From NCBI RefSeq assembly GCF_003346715.1, contig NZ_QQPQ01000002.1, positions 124,001-188,000 of the forward strand: a stretch of DNA of 64,000 bases, read 5' to 3'. Both the position numbers and the translations under genes were made by a program. Positions 34,243-43,065 of the stretch are shown here, piece by piece; position 1 is the first letter of the stretch; every line of letters begins with the position of its first letter. The notes beneath the pieces were generated by a model. It did no database searches, had not been told where the DNA came from, and worked only from the letters and a program-made list of their open reading frames with translations. Source of the stretch: Oceanispirochaeta sp. M1 (lineage in GTDB: Bacteria > Spirochaetota > Spirochaetia > DSM-2461).

Positions 34243-35073
34243 TTATCCTTTAACAGCACCCACTGTAAGTCCTTTGATCAGAGACTTACTGAAAGTAACC
34301 ACAACAAGAATGATGGGGACAACAGAAATAGTGACACCCAGGTAAATGGCTCCGAAGTTCGCTTCATAGAGTCCGCGGATATTGGAGATAAGCACGGGCA
34401 GAGTGAATTTTTCTGCAGAGTTCAGCAGCACCAGAGGATTAATCAGGTCATTCCATTTGTAAATGAAAGTAAACATGGACATGGTACCGATCGCAGGCAT
34501 CGCCAGAGGAAGAATCAATCTGTTGAAGATATATAACTCTCCCGCACCATCAATCAGCCCCGCTTCAATCAGAGAATCAGGAATACTGCTCTCTATATAG
34601 GAGCGGATAAAGAATACCATGCTGGCATTGGCAATATTCGGCAGAATGAGGGGAGCGTAACTGTCAATCAATCCCAACCTTACACATAAATCGTAGTAAC
34701 CGATCAGACCAAGCTGCTGTGGAACCATCATGGTTCCCAGTACAATCCAGAACAGGGTCTCCTTGAACTTGAAATTAAACTTTGCAAAACCATAGGCCGT
34801 AAGAGCCGAAAAGAATGCTGAGAGCAGTACCGCCGGAACAGCGATAATAACCGAGCTGACAAATCCTCTCCAGATATTAACCTTTTTCAGAATAATCGCA
34901 TAATTGGCCTTAAGCTGATCTCCGGGCAGAAGATAGATTCCCTGAGAAATCTCAGTGTTACTTCTGGTGGAATTGATGATCATCATATAAAAGGGAACAA
35001 TGCTGACAAAGAACAGTATGATCAGAAAAGCATACATCACTATAGTTATAACGGGTGTTTTTTTGTTTATCAC
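34243..35073 (-). CDS. Sugar ABC transporter permease (CUT1, MalG-like)
   Basis: Inner-membrane permease, 276 aa, with six hydrophobic segments. The EAA loop is DSLIEAGLIDGAGELYIFNR, and the C-terminus LIKGLTVGAVKG is typical. It follows the partner permease by 11 bases and is the last gene of the importer operon beside a GH43 xylosidase-type gene, so xylo-oligosaccharides are a likely cargo. As at the left edge of the window, no ATPase gene is nearby. Confidence 0.92.
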   Translation of the reverse strand: MINKKTPVITIVMYAFLIILFFVSIVPFYMMIINSTRSNTEISQGIYLLPGDQLKANYAIILKKVNIWRGFVSSVIIAVPAVLLSAFFSALTAYGFAKFNFKFKETLFWIVLGTMMVPQQLGLIGYYDLCVRLGLIDSYAPLILPNIANASMVFFIRSYIESSIPDSLIEAGLIDGAGELYIFNRLILPLAMPAIGTMSMFTFIYKWNDLINPLVLLNSAEKFTLPVLISNIRGLYEANFGAIYLGVTISVVPIILVVVTFSKSLIKGLTVGAVKG

Positions 35074-35084
35074 GGTTCTGCCTC

Positions 35085-35972
35085 CTAATCCCTTGTTTTT
35101 ATGATCTTGAACGAAATGGCTGAAAATACCAGTATCATTACAAACAGGGCATAGGCCAATGCCGAAGCATATCCAAGGTTGAAGTTCTTGAATCCCTGAT
35201 TATAGAGATACAAAACTATTGTGGTCAGAGCATTATCGGGTCCACCACGTCCATTTGTAAGAACACGGGGAATATCGAAGATCTGCAGCCCGCCGATCAG
35301 GGATGTAACCATTACATAAAGCATGGTCGGCTTTAAGAGAGGCAGTGTGACCTTGAAGAAAGACTGGGATGCTGAAGCACCGTCAATATGAGCAGCTTCA
35401 TACAGTTCATCGGAGATTCCACTGAGACCGGCCATAAATATGATCATTGTATATCCGAACCACTGCCACCACTGAATAAGAGCTACAGCCATTCTGGTAG
35501 CCATTTTATCCTGGAGCCATTCATAGGGCTCATTGAAAATTCCTATTTTAATAAGGGCATGATTCAAGGCTCCGAATCTCCAGTCAAGAAGAACTGCAAA
35601 GAGAACACCGATAGAGGCTGCGGTAACCAGGTTAGGCAGGAAGTAGACGGTTCTGAAAGTTTCCCGCCCTTTGATTTTTGGATTTGTTAAAATAACAGCC
35701 AACAGCAAGGCAAAGACTATCTGAGGGATGTAATTCATCAGCCAGATAAACCATGTATTTCCGATGGCTGTATAAAACAGCGGGTTTTTTAAAAGCCTGG
35801 CATAGTTTTCAAAGCCGGCAAACTCATTTTTGATAAGTGAGACTGGTTTTAAAAAACTTAAATAAAATGTATAAAAAATTGGATAAAGCTGAAAGGTAAG
35901 CATCGCCAGAAAATACGGCAGAATAAACAGATACCCTTTGTTATCCCGGTTTTTAAACAGATCTCTGGCCAT
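35085..35972 (-). CDS. Sugar ABC transporter permease (CUT1, MalF-like)
   Basis: Inner-membrane permease, 295 aa. EAA loop SDELYEAAHIDGASASQSFF near residue 195. Conserved FFKVTLPLLKPT follows. The N-terminus FKNRDNKGYLFILPYFLAML is typical of this subfamily. Translated after a 141-base gap that contains two strong hairpins separating it from the binding-protein gene. Confidence 0.92.
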   Translation of the reverse strand: MARDLFKNRDNKGYLFILPYFLAMLTFQLYPIFYTFYLSFLKPVSLIKNEFAGFENYARLLKNPLFYTAIGNTWFIWLMNYIPQIVFALLLAVILTNPKIKGRETFRTVYFLPNLVTAASIGVLFAVLLDWRFGALNHALIKIGIFNEPYEWLQDKMATRMAVALIQWWQWFGYTMIIFMAGLSGISDELYEAAHIDGASASQSFFKVTLPLLKPTMLYVMVTSLIGGLQIFDIPRVLTNGRGGPDNALTTIVLYLYNQGFKNFNLGYASALAYALFVMILVFSAISFKIIKTRD

Positions 35973-36034
35973 ATCAACTCCTTATGAAGATGTGTATAAA
36001 ATATATTCTAGTATAGTTTTGAATAAAACATACA

Positions 36035-36107
36035 ATAAAACCGGATACTCCACTAATCAGAATATCCGGTTTTATCAGGCTGCAGTATCAGGAACTGATC
36101 GCAGCCT
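36035..36107 (-). terminator. Two tandem hairpins after the binding-protein gene (partial attenuator)
   Basis: First on the transcript is AGGCTGC...GCAGCCT (36077-36083 with 36101-36107), extended inside by ATCAG / CTGAT. Second is a 13-bp stem ATAAAACCGGATA / TATCCGGTTTTAT (36035-36047 with 36063-36075). The second is followed by TGTATG, not a U-run. They separate the binding-protein gene from its permeases. Confidence 0.75.
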
Positions 36108-36113
36108 TAATAA

Positions 36114-37469
36114 TTACTGAACATCAACATCAGGCAGAATTTCACTTACTGCCTTTTTGAAGTCTTCAACAGCATCATCAAAGGATTTGTTTCCACTGGC
36201 ATAGAGAGAAACCTGGTCACCCCATGCATTTTCAATCTGGAAGTCCCAGGGGCCTCTGTGGCTGACATCAATTTTATTTGCTTCAGCTGCAAAGTACTCA
36301 TAATGATTCTGTCCACCCAGGAAGGGTTCTGAAAAGGTAGGAGTAATTTTTTCTATAACCTTTGTGTTTGAAACAAAGTCACCGGTTTTTTTAGCCCACT
36401 TCTCGAGAAAGCCTTCATCACTACCCAGATATTTTACGATTTCCCAGGCAAGGTCTTTTTTTTCACTGAGAGCATTGATACCGATCCAGGTACCGCCCCA
36501 GCTATAGGATGCGGGAGGAACTGCGAGTCCCCAGTCACCGGAGAATTCTTTTTCACCTTTATCGGCTTCGGGCTCTGCATTGGGCTTAAGAACATAGTGA
36601 AGACCCCATGTGGGGAGGATATAACACATTACAGAACCGTCTTTCATGGAAGAGAACCAGGGTGGCTGCCAAGTGGTAGTTCCAGATTCAATACCATTGT
36701 CTCTCATGTCTTTGGCAATTTTCATGTAATCCAGCATGCCCTGGGGTATTACCAGTTTGTTGTCAACAATATAAGGCGTGTCTCTCAGGTTGAAAATAAA
36801 CTGAGACATATCAGAGAATCCCGCCAGAAGGTATTTTTCACCATTTGTGGTTTCTTTAACTTTTTCACCAAGTTCATAGAACTTGTTCAGGTCGCTGGTC
36901 CATTTAGAAACTTCAGCAGGATCATCTGTTCCCAGAACTTCCCTGGCGAGTCCTCTTCTGTAGAAAAGGGCACCGGGAGTAGCCTGCCAGGACAGAGCAG
37001 TAATTTCACCGTCGGCGTTACGGCTGGAGTTTGGAACATAGGGAACAAGATCTTTAACCAGATCTTCCGCATTATATGGAGCTTTGGAGATGGGCTCCCA
37101 GTAACCGGCATTGATAAACTGTTTATAGAATGCAGCCTCACCGGTGAATGCATCGGGAGTAGCGGAGCGGGATCTGAGAGTAGTGTTGATTTTGTTCAGA
37201 TATACTTCATCTGCATTGGGAATAACAACAAACTCTACTTTGATTCCGGGATATTCTTCTTCAAACATGGGAATCATGTCCTGAAGTTCATCTGTAAAAG
37301 ACCATACAACAATATCACCTGCGTAATCTGTCCGGGCCATAACTTTTGCTTCAACAGCTTCTGCAGCCTTGGGAGCTTCTTCTTTTTTACAGCCTATTAC
37401 TGAAAAAGAAACGAGAGCAACCATCAGCAGTAACAGTGTAGAACTGAGAATTCTCTTCTTATTGATCAT
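36114..37469 (-). CDS. Extracellular sugar-binding lipoprotein (CUT1)
   Basis: A 451-aa family 1 solute-binding protein. Lipobox SVIGC (Cys27) followed by a Lys/Glu-rich linker. Typical stretches are GDIVVWSFTDELQDMIPMFEEEYPGIKVEFV near the start of the mature part and WGGTWIGINALSEKKDLAWEIVKYL near residue 325. AAGGAGGA lies 7 bases before the start. It heads the operon with the two permeases and is transcribed divergently from the GH43 gene; cargo is probably a xylo-oligosaccharide or related glycoside (context inference). Confidence 0.92.
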   Translation of the reverse strand: MINKKRILSSTLLLLMVALVSFSVIGCKKEEAPKAAEAVEAKVMARTDYAGDIVVWSFTDELQDMIPMFEEEYPGIKVEFVVIPNADEVYLNKINTTLRSRSATPDAFTGEAAFYKQFINAGYWEPISKAPYNAEDLVKDLVPYVPNSSRNADGEITALSWQATPGALFYRRGLAREVLGTDDPAEVSKWTSDLNKFYELGEKVKETTNGEKYLLAGFSDMSQFIFNLRDTPYIVDNKLVIPQGMLDYMKIAKDMRDNGIESGTTTWQPPWFSSMKDGSVMCYILPTWGLHYVLKPNAEPEADKGEKEFSGDWGLAVPPASYSWGGTWIGINALSEKKDLAWEIVKYLGSDEGFLEKWAKKTGDFVSNTKVIEKITPTFSEPFLGGQNHYEYFAAEANKIDVSHRGPWDFQIENAWGDQVSLYASGNKSFDDAVEDFKKAVSEILPDVDVQ

Positions 37470-37497
37470 TTAAGATCCTCCTTGGAATTTGTACCTT

Positions 37498-37507
37498 AAG
37501 ATGTTCT
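37498..37507 (-). promoter_or_regulatory. Candidate operator in the transporter leader
   Basis: Minus strand AGAACATCTT, 29 bases before the binding-protein start. The same 10-mer occurs at 37641-37650 before the divergent GH43 gene. Possible site for the GntR/LacI hybrid regulator at 39294-40391. Confidence 0.35.
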
Positions 37508-37538
37508 GCCAAACTGCAGACATCGACGTTCTTTCTTG

Positions 37539-37567
37539 ATATTACAACGACTTTTCTCAGCTGTCAA
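37539..37567 (-). promoter_or_regulatory. Promoter of the sugar importer operon
   Basis: Minus strand TTGACA (37562-37567), 17-bp spacer, TAATAT (37539-37544). Near-consensus sigma-70 promoter, 70 bp before the binding-protein start. Confidence 0.78.
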
Positions 37568-37596
37568 AGGATATTTCAATAATTCATACCTTTTCC

Positions 37597-37627
37597 TTGA
37601 CATATATAGGAACAGCTTCCATTATAT
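37597..37627 (+). promoter_or_regulatory. Promoter of the GH43-regulator operon
   Basis: TTGACA (37597-37602) followed after 18-19 bp by ATTATAT. About 40 bp before the GH43 start and back-to-back with the importer promoter. Confidence 0.6.
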
Positions 37628-37640
37628 AAAGAACAACTAA

Positions 37641-37650
37641 AGAACATCTT
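37641..37650 (+). promoter_or_regulatory. Candidate operator before the GH43 gene
   Basis: AGAACATCTT, just downstream of the expected transcript start; identical to the 10-mer in the divergent transporter leader. A partial repeat (AAAGAACAACT) lies next to it. Confidence 0.35.
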
Positions 37651-37667
37651 GTACCATGGAGATAGGA

Positions 37668-39248
37668 ATGAATAAAATAACTAATCCCATATTACCCGGC
37701 TTCAACCCGGATCCTTCCATTATTCGCATGGAGGATAATTATTACATAGCAAACAGTACCTTCCAGTGGTTCCCCGGAGTACAAATTCATAAGTCAAAAG
37801 ATCTGGTGAACTGGGAGCTGGCAGGCAGGCCTCTGGCAGATAAGAATCTTCTGGACATGTGCGGTGTTCCTGATCAGGGAGGAATATGGGCACCCTGTCT
37901 CAGTCATGCAGACGGGAAGTTCTGGCTGATTTATACAAACGTGCATTCACTTCAGGGTATTTATAAAGACTCCCCCAACTATCTGACCACAGCAGAATCA
38001 ATTGAAGGCCCCTGGTCAGATCCCGTTTATATGAACTCAAGCGGTTTTGATGCATCCCTCTTCCATGATGAGGATGGAAAGAAATACTATATCAATATGA
38101 TATGGGACCACCGTCCCTGGAAAAAAAATAGTTTCTACGGCATTGTCATGCAGGAATATTCAGTGGAGGAGAAGAAACTTCTCGGAAAACCCGAACTTAT
38201 TTTCAAGGGAAGTGATCATGGTCTTGTAGAAGGTCCCCACCTCTATAAGAAAGATGGATTCTATTATCTCTTCTGTGCCGAAGGAGGCACTTGCTACGAT
38301 CACTGTGAAACAGTAGCCAGAAGTAAAAGTATCCACGGCCCCTATGAGATTCATCCGCAAAACCCACTGATAACCGCAAGAGACTATCCCGATTCTGTGC
38401 TCCAGAAAACAGGTCACGGAGATATAGTCCAGACTCCCGGAGGTGAATGGTATTTTGTTCATCTTACAGGACGCCCCTCCATAGACGGCGGCAACTGTCT
38501 CCTCGGACGTGAAACAGCTATCCAGAAGCTGGCTTGGCCCACAGGAGAATGGCCCCGTCTTGCAACTGGCGGGAACGAGCCATCTCTGATTGTTCCTCTC
38601 CCCCGAGACAGCAAGGCTGTACAAAAGCCCCTCCCTCCTGAGGAGAGCTATTCTTTCAATGCACCCAGGCTTCCAGGCCCCTTCCAGACTCTTCGAATAC
38701 CTAAAGATGGAAACATGTCACTCACTGAGCGTCCCGGATACCTGAGAATGTATGGTAAGGAATCCATGAGCAGCCTGTTCAATCAGTCTCTTATCGGTCT
38801 GAGGGTTGATCACCCTTTTTTTACAGCCTCCACCAGTGTGGAAACTGATCCCTGGAGTTTTCAGCAATCCGCAGGTATCTCTGCATATTATGACACAGGG
38901 AGCTATTACTACCTCCATGTTTCCTGGGATGAAGAGAGAGGGAGAGTACTCCATCTCCAGAGCTGTCAGCACAAGGAATTCACCTACCCTGCCTATAATG
39001 TGAACATTCCCAACAAGGGCGCTGTTCATCTGAAGGTGGAGATAAGGGCTGATATCCTGCAATTCTACTGGTCCATCAAGGGAAATGAGTGGAATACTGT
39101 GGGTCCTGTGCTGAAGACAGATACCATTAGTGATGACTTCGAGGCTGATCTCCGTTTTACCGGTGCCTTCTGTGCCCTGGCCTGCCAGGATCTCACAGGA
39201 TGTGACCTGCCTGCAGATTTTGAAGGGATGGCCATAAAAAGAGGCTGA
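37668..39248 (+). CDS. GH43 glycosidase (beta-xylosidase/arabinofuranosidase type)
   Basis: A 526-aa glycoside hydrolase. The five-bladed propeller covers about residues 1-310, with general base Asp15 (NPDPS), Asp128 (GFDASLF) and acid Glu188 (LVEGPHLY). A beta-sandwich typical of GH43 beta-xylosidases follows (about 320-525). No signal peptide, so it cleaves imported oligosaccharides in the cytoplasm. I prefer the ATG at 37668 over 37656, because GGAGATAGGA directly precedes it and nothing suitable precedes the first. Followed 45 bases later by its likely regulator. Xyloside versus arabinoside preference cannot be read with certainty. Confidence 0.9.
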   Translation: MNKITNPILPGFNPDPSIIRMEDNYYIANSTFQWFPGVQIHKSKDLVNWELAGRPLADKNLLDMCGVPDQGGIWAPCLSHADGKFWLIYTNVHSLQGIYKDSPNYLTTAESIEGPWSDPVYMNSSGFDASLFHDEDGKKYYINMIWDHRPWKKNSFYGIVMQEYSVEEKKLLGKPELIFKGSDHGLVEGPHLYKKDGFYYLFCAEGGTCYDHCETVARSKSIHGPYEIHPQNPLITARDYPDSVLQKTGHGDIVQTPGGEWYFVHLTGRPSIDGGNCLLGRETAIQKLAWPTGEWPRLATGGNEPSLIVPLPRDSKAVQKPLPPEESYSFNAPRLPGPFQTLRIPKDGNMSLTERPGYLRMYGKESMSSLFNQSLIGLRVDHPFFTASTSVETDPWSFQQSAGISAYYDTGSYYYLHVSWDEERGRVLHLQSCQHKEFTYPAYNVNIPNKGAVHLKVEIRADILQFYWSIKGNEWNTVGPVLKTDTISDDFEADLRFTGAFCALACQDLTGCDLPADFEGMAIKRG

Positions 39249-39293
39249 AAAGGAAGCTGCTTTCTGTTAGGATGGCAGCGGTAAGGATAGAAT

Positions 39294-40391
39294 ATGGAAC
39301 CAAAGTATATACAAGTTAAAAATTACCTTCTCAATCTTTTCACAAAAGAGCGCTTTGAAACAGGCAGGCAGCTGCCTACGGAATTTGAGCTGATGGATGA
39401 TCTGGAAGTCAGCCGGAATACCGTTAGAAAAGCGATTCTCGAACTGGAAAAAGAGGGGATTGTCAGCCGAAAACACGGCAGCGGGACATTCTTCGTCTCT
39501 CATAAAAAAGAGGAGCGTGAGAACGGCGGACTCATCGGTCTTGGCAACTTCTACTTCATGGACTATATCTATCCTGAAATTATCAGGGGGATTGAGGATA
39601 CCCTCTATGAGTCGGGATATTCTCTTGTTCTTGCCAACTGTAATCAGGATTACTCCAGAGAAATCTCATCCATTCAGAGACTGATAGATCAGGGAATAAA
39701 GGGACTGATTCTTGAACCATCCCGGAACTTCCTGATCGGAAGAGAACACCCCATGATGAAAATGCTGGATTCACTGAAGATTCCTGTGGTAACTACCCAC
39801 TGGGGAAAAAACAATACTGATTTTTCAACGGTAACCATCAACGATGAGCAGGCCGGATACCAGGCGATAAAATATCTCCTTAAAAAAGGACATAAGAGAA
39901 TTGGAATGATTTATAAAAGCGATGTTCAGGCTGCCTGTTTCAGATATAACGGATACTGCAAGGCCCTTGAGGAAGCAGGAATTGATATCGATCCAAACCT
40001 GATAGTCTCCTACGATGATGCAGATGAAGCCCGGGATAAGAATCAGGGCTATCTCTGTACTGAAGAACTCCTTTATAAATCAAACAGAGAAGTGACTGCC
40101 CTGTTTTATTTCAATGACAACATTGCCCTGCAGGGATATGAAGCTCTGAGGGAATTGAAAATCAGCATACCTGACGATATCTCAATAATAGGTTTTGATA
40201 ATTTTCACAATACCCACCTGGTTCATCCCCCGCTGACAACCTTCGAACACCCCAAATATAATCTGGGAAGATGGGCTGCCAAGATTCTGATTGATGAGCT
40301 GGAACAGGGTGAGAGGATTCACCCCATGGAACTGATATTTGAACCTGTAATGATTGAGAGAGAATCCGTTAAGGATCTGACTAAAGAGTGA
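39294..40391 (+). CDS. GntR/LacI hybrid regulator (AraR-like)
   Basis: A 365-aa repressor-type protein. The N-terminal GntR winged helix (about residues 1-70; LPTEFELMDDLEVSRNTVRKAILEL) is joined to a LacI-type sugar-sensing domain (residues 78-360; IGLGNFYFMDYIYPEIIRGI, GHKRIGMIYKSD, ISIIGFDNFHNTHLVHPPLTT). This is the architecture of AraR, which responds to arabinose in Bacillus. Encoded in an operon with the GH43 gene and next to the divergent importer, so it probably represses both in the absence of a pentose. Confidence 0.9.
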   Translation: MEPKYIQVKNYLLNLFTKERFETGRQLPTEFELMDDLEVSRNTVRKAILELEKEGIVSRKHGSGTFFVSHKKEERENGGLIGLGNFYFMDYIYPEIIRGIEDTLYESGYSLVLANCNQDYSREISSIQRLIDQGIKGLILEPSRNFLIGREHPMMKMLDSLKIPVVTTHWGKNNTDFSTVTINDEQAGYQAIKYLLKKGHKRIGMIYKSDVQAACFRYNGYCKALEEAGIDIDPNLIVSYDDADEARDKNQGYLCTEELLYKSNREVTALFYFNDNIALQGYEALRELKISIPDDISIIGFDNFHNTHLVHPPLTTFEHPKYNLGRWAAKILIDELEQGERIHPMELIFEPVMIERESVKDLTKE

Positions 40392-40411
40392 GGATCTACT
40401 GAGGAATCAGT

Positions 40412-41773
40412 TCAGCCCTTTGTTTCGGTTTTCTGGAAGAGTCCTCTTCCCTTTTCTGCCTTGAACTCACCCTTCTCCAAAAGGATTTCTCCCCTGCTGA
40501 TTGTATATTCGGGCCGCCCTTTAAGCTTAATGCCTTCATAGGGAGTCCATCCGGCAGATTCCTGCAGTTCATCCGGAGTGACGGTCCACTCTTTTTCCGG
40601 GTCAAAAATAATGATATCCGCATCCCTGCCGATGGCAATCTCACCCTTTTGTTTCAATCCGAACAGCCGCGCCGGGGTAGTGCAGCACAGATCCACCCAC
40701 TCACTCTCTGAAATCAGCTCTTTCCCCACTCCCTCGGAGTACATAGCAGAGAAACGGATCTCCATGGAGGGAATACCTCCGGGTATTTTATTAAATGCAG
40801 AGAGATCTGCAGCTTTCTCTTCCCTGCAGAAGGGACAGTGGTCTGTAGAAATTGTATCAAAAAGACCGCTGCCTACAGCCTGCCAGAGCTCTCTTCTGGA
40901 ATTATCACTTCTTAAGGGAGGAGAACAGATCGGCAGAGCCCCCTCCACGCCTTCTCTGTCATATAGGTCCTGTGTCAGCAGCAGATACTGGGGACAGGTC
41001 TCCGCCGTAACGGGCAGTCCCTGAGCCCTGGCTTTTGAAATTTCTTCCACCACCTGAGGACAGGAAACATGAAAGATATGCACCCGGGATCCCGCCTGAC
41101 CGGCAATCTGTATGACACGCCCTGCAGCCTCGGCTTCAAATTCCTCCGGACGGCTCCTGGGATGCCAATGGGGAGATGTATTTCCCTTTGCAATATTCTC
41201 TTCGATCAAGGCACAGATAATATCCCAGTTTTCTGCATGAACAACAGGAAGACCTCCGGCTTTTCCAACCGCCGAGAGTGCCTTATATAATTGATCATCC
41301 CGCAGATGAAGCCCGTAAGCCATATAGAGTTTGAAACTGCCGCAGCCTGCTTCCATGATTTCCGGAATCTGCTCCAGCTTCTCCAGATCATCGGGACCTA
41401 TGGTCATATGAAACCCATAATCTATAACAGAACGGGCCGCTGCCGGGGCCCTCCGCTCTTCAAGGGCGTCACTGAATGTCTGAGCCTGCCTGGATTCTAC
41501 AAAGTCGATAATACTGGTTGTGCCTCCGTATACTGCAGCTCTGGTACCGGTATAAAAATCATCGGTAGAAGTATATTTGCCGATGGGCATCTCCAGATGG
41601 ACATGTGTGTCCACAGCCCCCGGTGTGACAAGTCTGCCGGCCGCATCAATGACTCTTGCCCCTTCCAGATCCTGACCCAAGGCAGCGATCTTTCCATCCT
41701 TGATCCCTATATCACCCAGGGTGACAGAGGTAGATGTGATAATTTTTCCATTAGCTATGACCAGATCGAACAT
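40412..41773 (-). CDS. Dihydropyrimidinase/hydantoinase
   Basis: A 453-aa cyclic amidohydrolase. Metal ligands: HVHLE (H-x-H) near residue 58, the carboxylated-lysine region GSFKLYMAYG near 146, VVHAE near 178, HIFHVSC near 235 and TDHCPF near 310. Residues match D-hydantoinases/dihydropyrimidinases, which open the ring of dihydrouracil, hydantoins or relatives. I start at 41773 (MFDLVIANGKI), preceded by GGGAG, rather than the upstream ATG at 41818. It stands alone, ends 21 bases from the convergent regulator gene, and has a near-consensus promoter. No carbamoylase or transporter lies beside it, so the physiological substrate is unclear. Confidence 0.88.
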   Translation of the reverse strand: MFDLVIANGKIITSTSVTLGDIGIKDGKIAALGQDLEGARVIDAAGRLVTPGAVDTHVHLEMPIGKYTSTDDFYTGTRAAVYGGTTSIIDFVESRQAQTFSDALEERRAPAAARSVIDYGFHMTIGPDDLEKLEQIPEIMEAGCGSFKLYMAYGLHLRDDQLYKALSAVGKAGGLPVVHAENWDIICALIEENIAKGNTSPHWHPRSRPEEFEAEAAGRVIQIAGQAGSRVHIFHVSCPQVVEEISKARAQGLPVTAETCPQYLLLTQDLYDREGVEGALPICSPPLRSDNSRRELWQAVGSGLFDTISTDHCPFCREEKAADLSAFNKIPGGIPSMEIRFSAMYSEGVGKELISESEWVDLCCTTPARLFGLKQKGEIAIGRDADIIIFDPEKEWTVTPDELQESAGWTPYEGIKLKGRPEYTISRGEILLEKGEFKAEKGRGLFQKTETKG

Positions 41774-41806
41774 GAGCGGGCTCCCGAATTTGTTATCTTT
41801 ACGATT

Positions 41807-41835
41807 ATTATCTATCACTTTCAGTATTTTATCAA
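41807..41835 (-). promoter_or_regulatory. Promoter of the hydantoinase gene
   Basis: Minus strand TTGATA (41830-41835), 17-bp spacer, GATAAT (41807-41812), ending 34 bp before the start codon at 41773. Confidence 0.65.
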
Positions 41836-41975
41836 AGAATAATCATGAATCGGGACAGCCTTTTCAAATGCAGATATCCCACTGTCATGATATAATAATC
41901 ACTTATTTACATATCTTGTATGAAAAAGACTGATCTGAATATTGAATACAGCAATGATGGAAAAAGGAACAGATT

Positions 41976-42962
41976 TTGAAAAAAAGAACTTTGGGAAAAA
42001 CCGGATATAAAATCAGTGAAATAGGGCTGGGAACCTGGCAGCTGGGAGGCCGCTGGGGAGATCCTTATAAAGAAAAATCTGCACAGGCAATTCTGGAATC
42101 GGCTGTTGAAAACGGTCTGAACTTCATTGATACGGCAGATGTATACAACGATGGAATGAGTGAAGAATCCATCGGGACCTTCCTGAAATCTCAGAAGGAT
42201 CGAATTTATGTTGCTACGAAATGCGGACGACAGATAAATCCTCATGTCAGTGAAGGCTACAGTCCTGAAGTGCTCACCCGCTATGTTGAGGACTCCCTGA
42301 AGCGGCTTCAACTGGAAACTCTGGATCTGATTCAACTCCATTGCCCTCCCACACAGGTCTACTACCGTCCGGAGATTTTTGAGACTTTTGACCGCCTGAA
42401 AGAACAGGGAAAGGTTCAGAACCTCGGTGTCAGCGTGGAAAAGATTGAAGAAGCTTCAAAAGCTATAGAATTTCCCAATGTGACAAGCGTACAGCTTATC
42501 TTCAATATGTTCCGTCACCGTCCTCTGGACTGGTTTTTTGACCTGGCAGCCAAGCGGAATGTGGGGATTATAGTCAGGGTGCCTCTGGCAAGCGGACTGC
42601 TTACAGGTAAGTTCAGCAGACAGAGTAGTTTTACTTCCGGAGATCATAGAAATTTCAACAGAGACGGCAAGGCTTTTGATAAGGGAGAAACCTTTTCCGG
42701 AGTCCCCTATGAGCTTGGACTGGATGCTGTAGAGCGTCTGAAAGAACTTTTCGGCCCTGAAATGAACCTGGCTCAGACAGCTTTGCGCTGGATACTCATG
42801 CATCCCCAGGTAAGTTCTGTAATTCCCGGAGCCTCCAGCCGGGAACAGATGAAAGGCAATGCCGCTGCTGCTGCAATGGCTCCGCTGAGTGAATCTCAGA
42901 TGCATGGTGTACAAAAAATATATGATGATCTTATTAAAAATGAGGTACATCAGCTCTGGTAG
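41976..42962 (+). CDS. Aldo/keto reductase
   Basis: A 328-aa NAD(P)H-dependent TIM-barrel oxidoreductase. The catalytic tetrad is visible as Asp and Tyr in FIDTADVYNDGMSE, Lys in VATKCG and His in LIQLHCPP. The cofactor region WILMHPQVSSVIPGASSREQM lies near residue 275. The best start is TTG at 41976 (KKRTLGKTGYKISEIGLG), with AAAGGAAC ten bases upstream; the next in-frame ATG is far inside the fold. Substrate unknown; members reduce sugars, ketosteroids or aldehydes. It may be in a single-gene transcript. Confidence 0.9.
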   Translation: MKKRTLGKTGYKISEIGLGTWQLGGRWGDPYKEKSAQAILESAVENGLNFIDTADVYNDGMSEESIGTFLKSQKDRIYVATKCGRQINPHVSEGYSPEVLTRYVEDSLKRLQLETLDLIQLHCPPTQVYYRPEIFETFDRLKEQGKVQNLGVSVEKIEEASKAIEFPNVTSVQLIFNMFRHRPLDWFFDLAAKRNVGIIVRVPLASGLLTGKFSRQSSFTSGDHRNFNRDGKAFDKGETFSGVPYELGLDAVERLKELFGPEMNLAQTALRWILMHPQVSSVIPGASSREQMKGNAAAAAMAPLSESQMHGVQKIYDDLIKNEVHQLW

Positions 42963-43014
42963 GGATAAAAGTGAATAAAAAATGGAAGTTCAGCCTCCGA
43001 AAGAGGGCTTCCCT

Positions 43015-43043
43015 TTGACTCCACTATTCCCCCGTGCTAGACT
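43015..43043 (+). promoter_or_regulatory. Promoter of the LysM lipoprotein gene
   Basis: TTGACT (43015-43020), 17-bp spacer, TAGACT (43038-43043), 22 bp before the start codon. Confidence 0.65.
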
Positions 43044-43065
43044 ATGTTCCATGAGGAGAGACCGC

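Noticed and set aside
36597-37403. A 268-codon frame opposite the binding-protein gene at 36114-37469
   Set aside because: The minus-strand protein has a lipobox and a full family fold; the plus frame has none and lacks a start signal.
41840-41975. Promoter for the aldo/keto reductase gene
   Set aside because: A TATAAT occurs near 41890 but no acceptable -35 is at the right distance, so I did not annotate it.
42992-43010. Terminator after the aldo/keto reductase gene
   Set aside because: AGCCTC / GAGGGCT can pair but imperfectly and has only a weak T-run; it overlaps the next promoter region.
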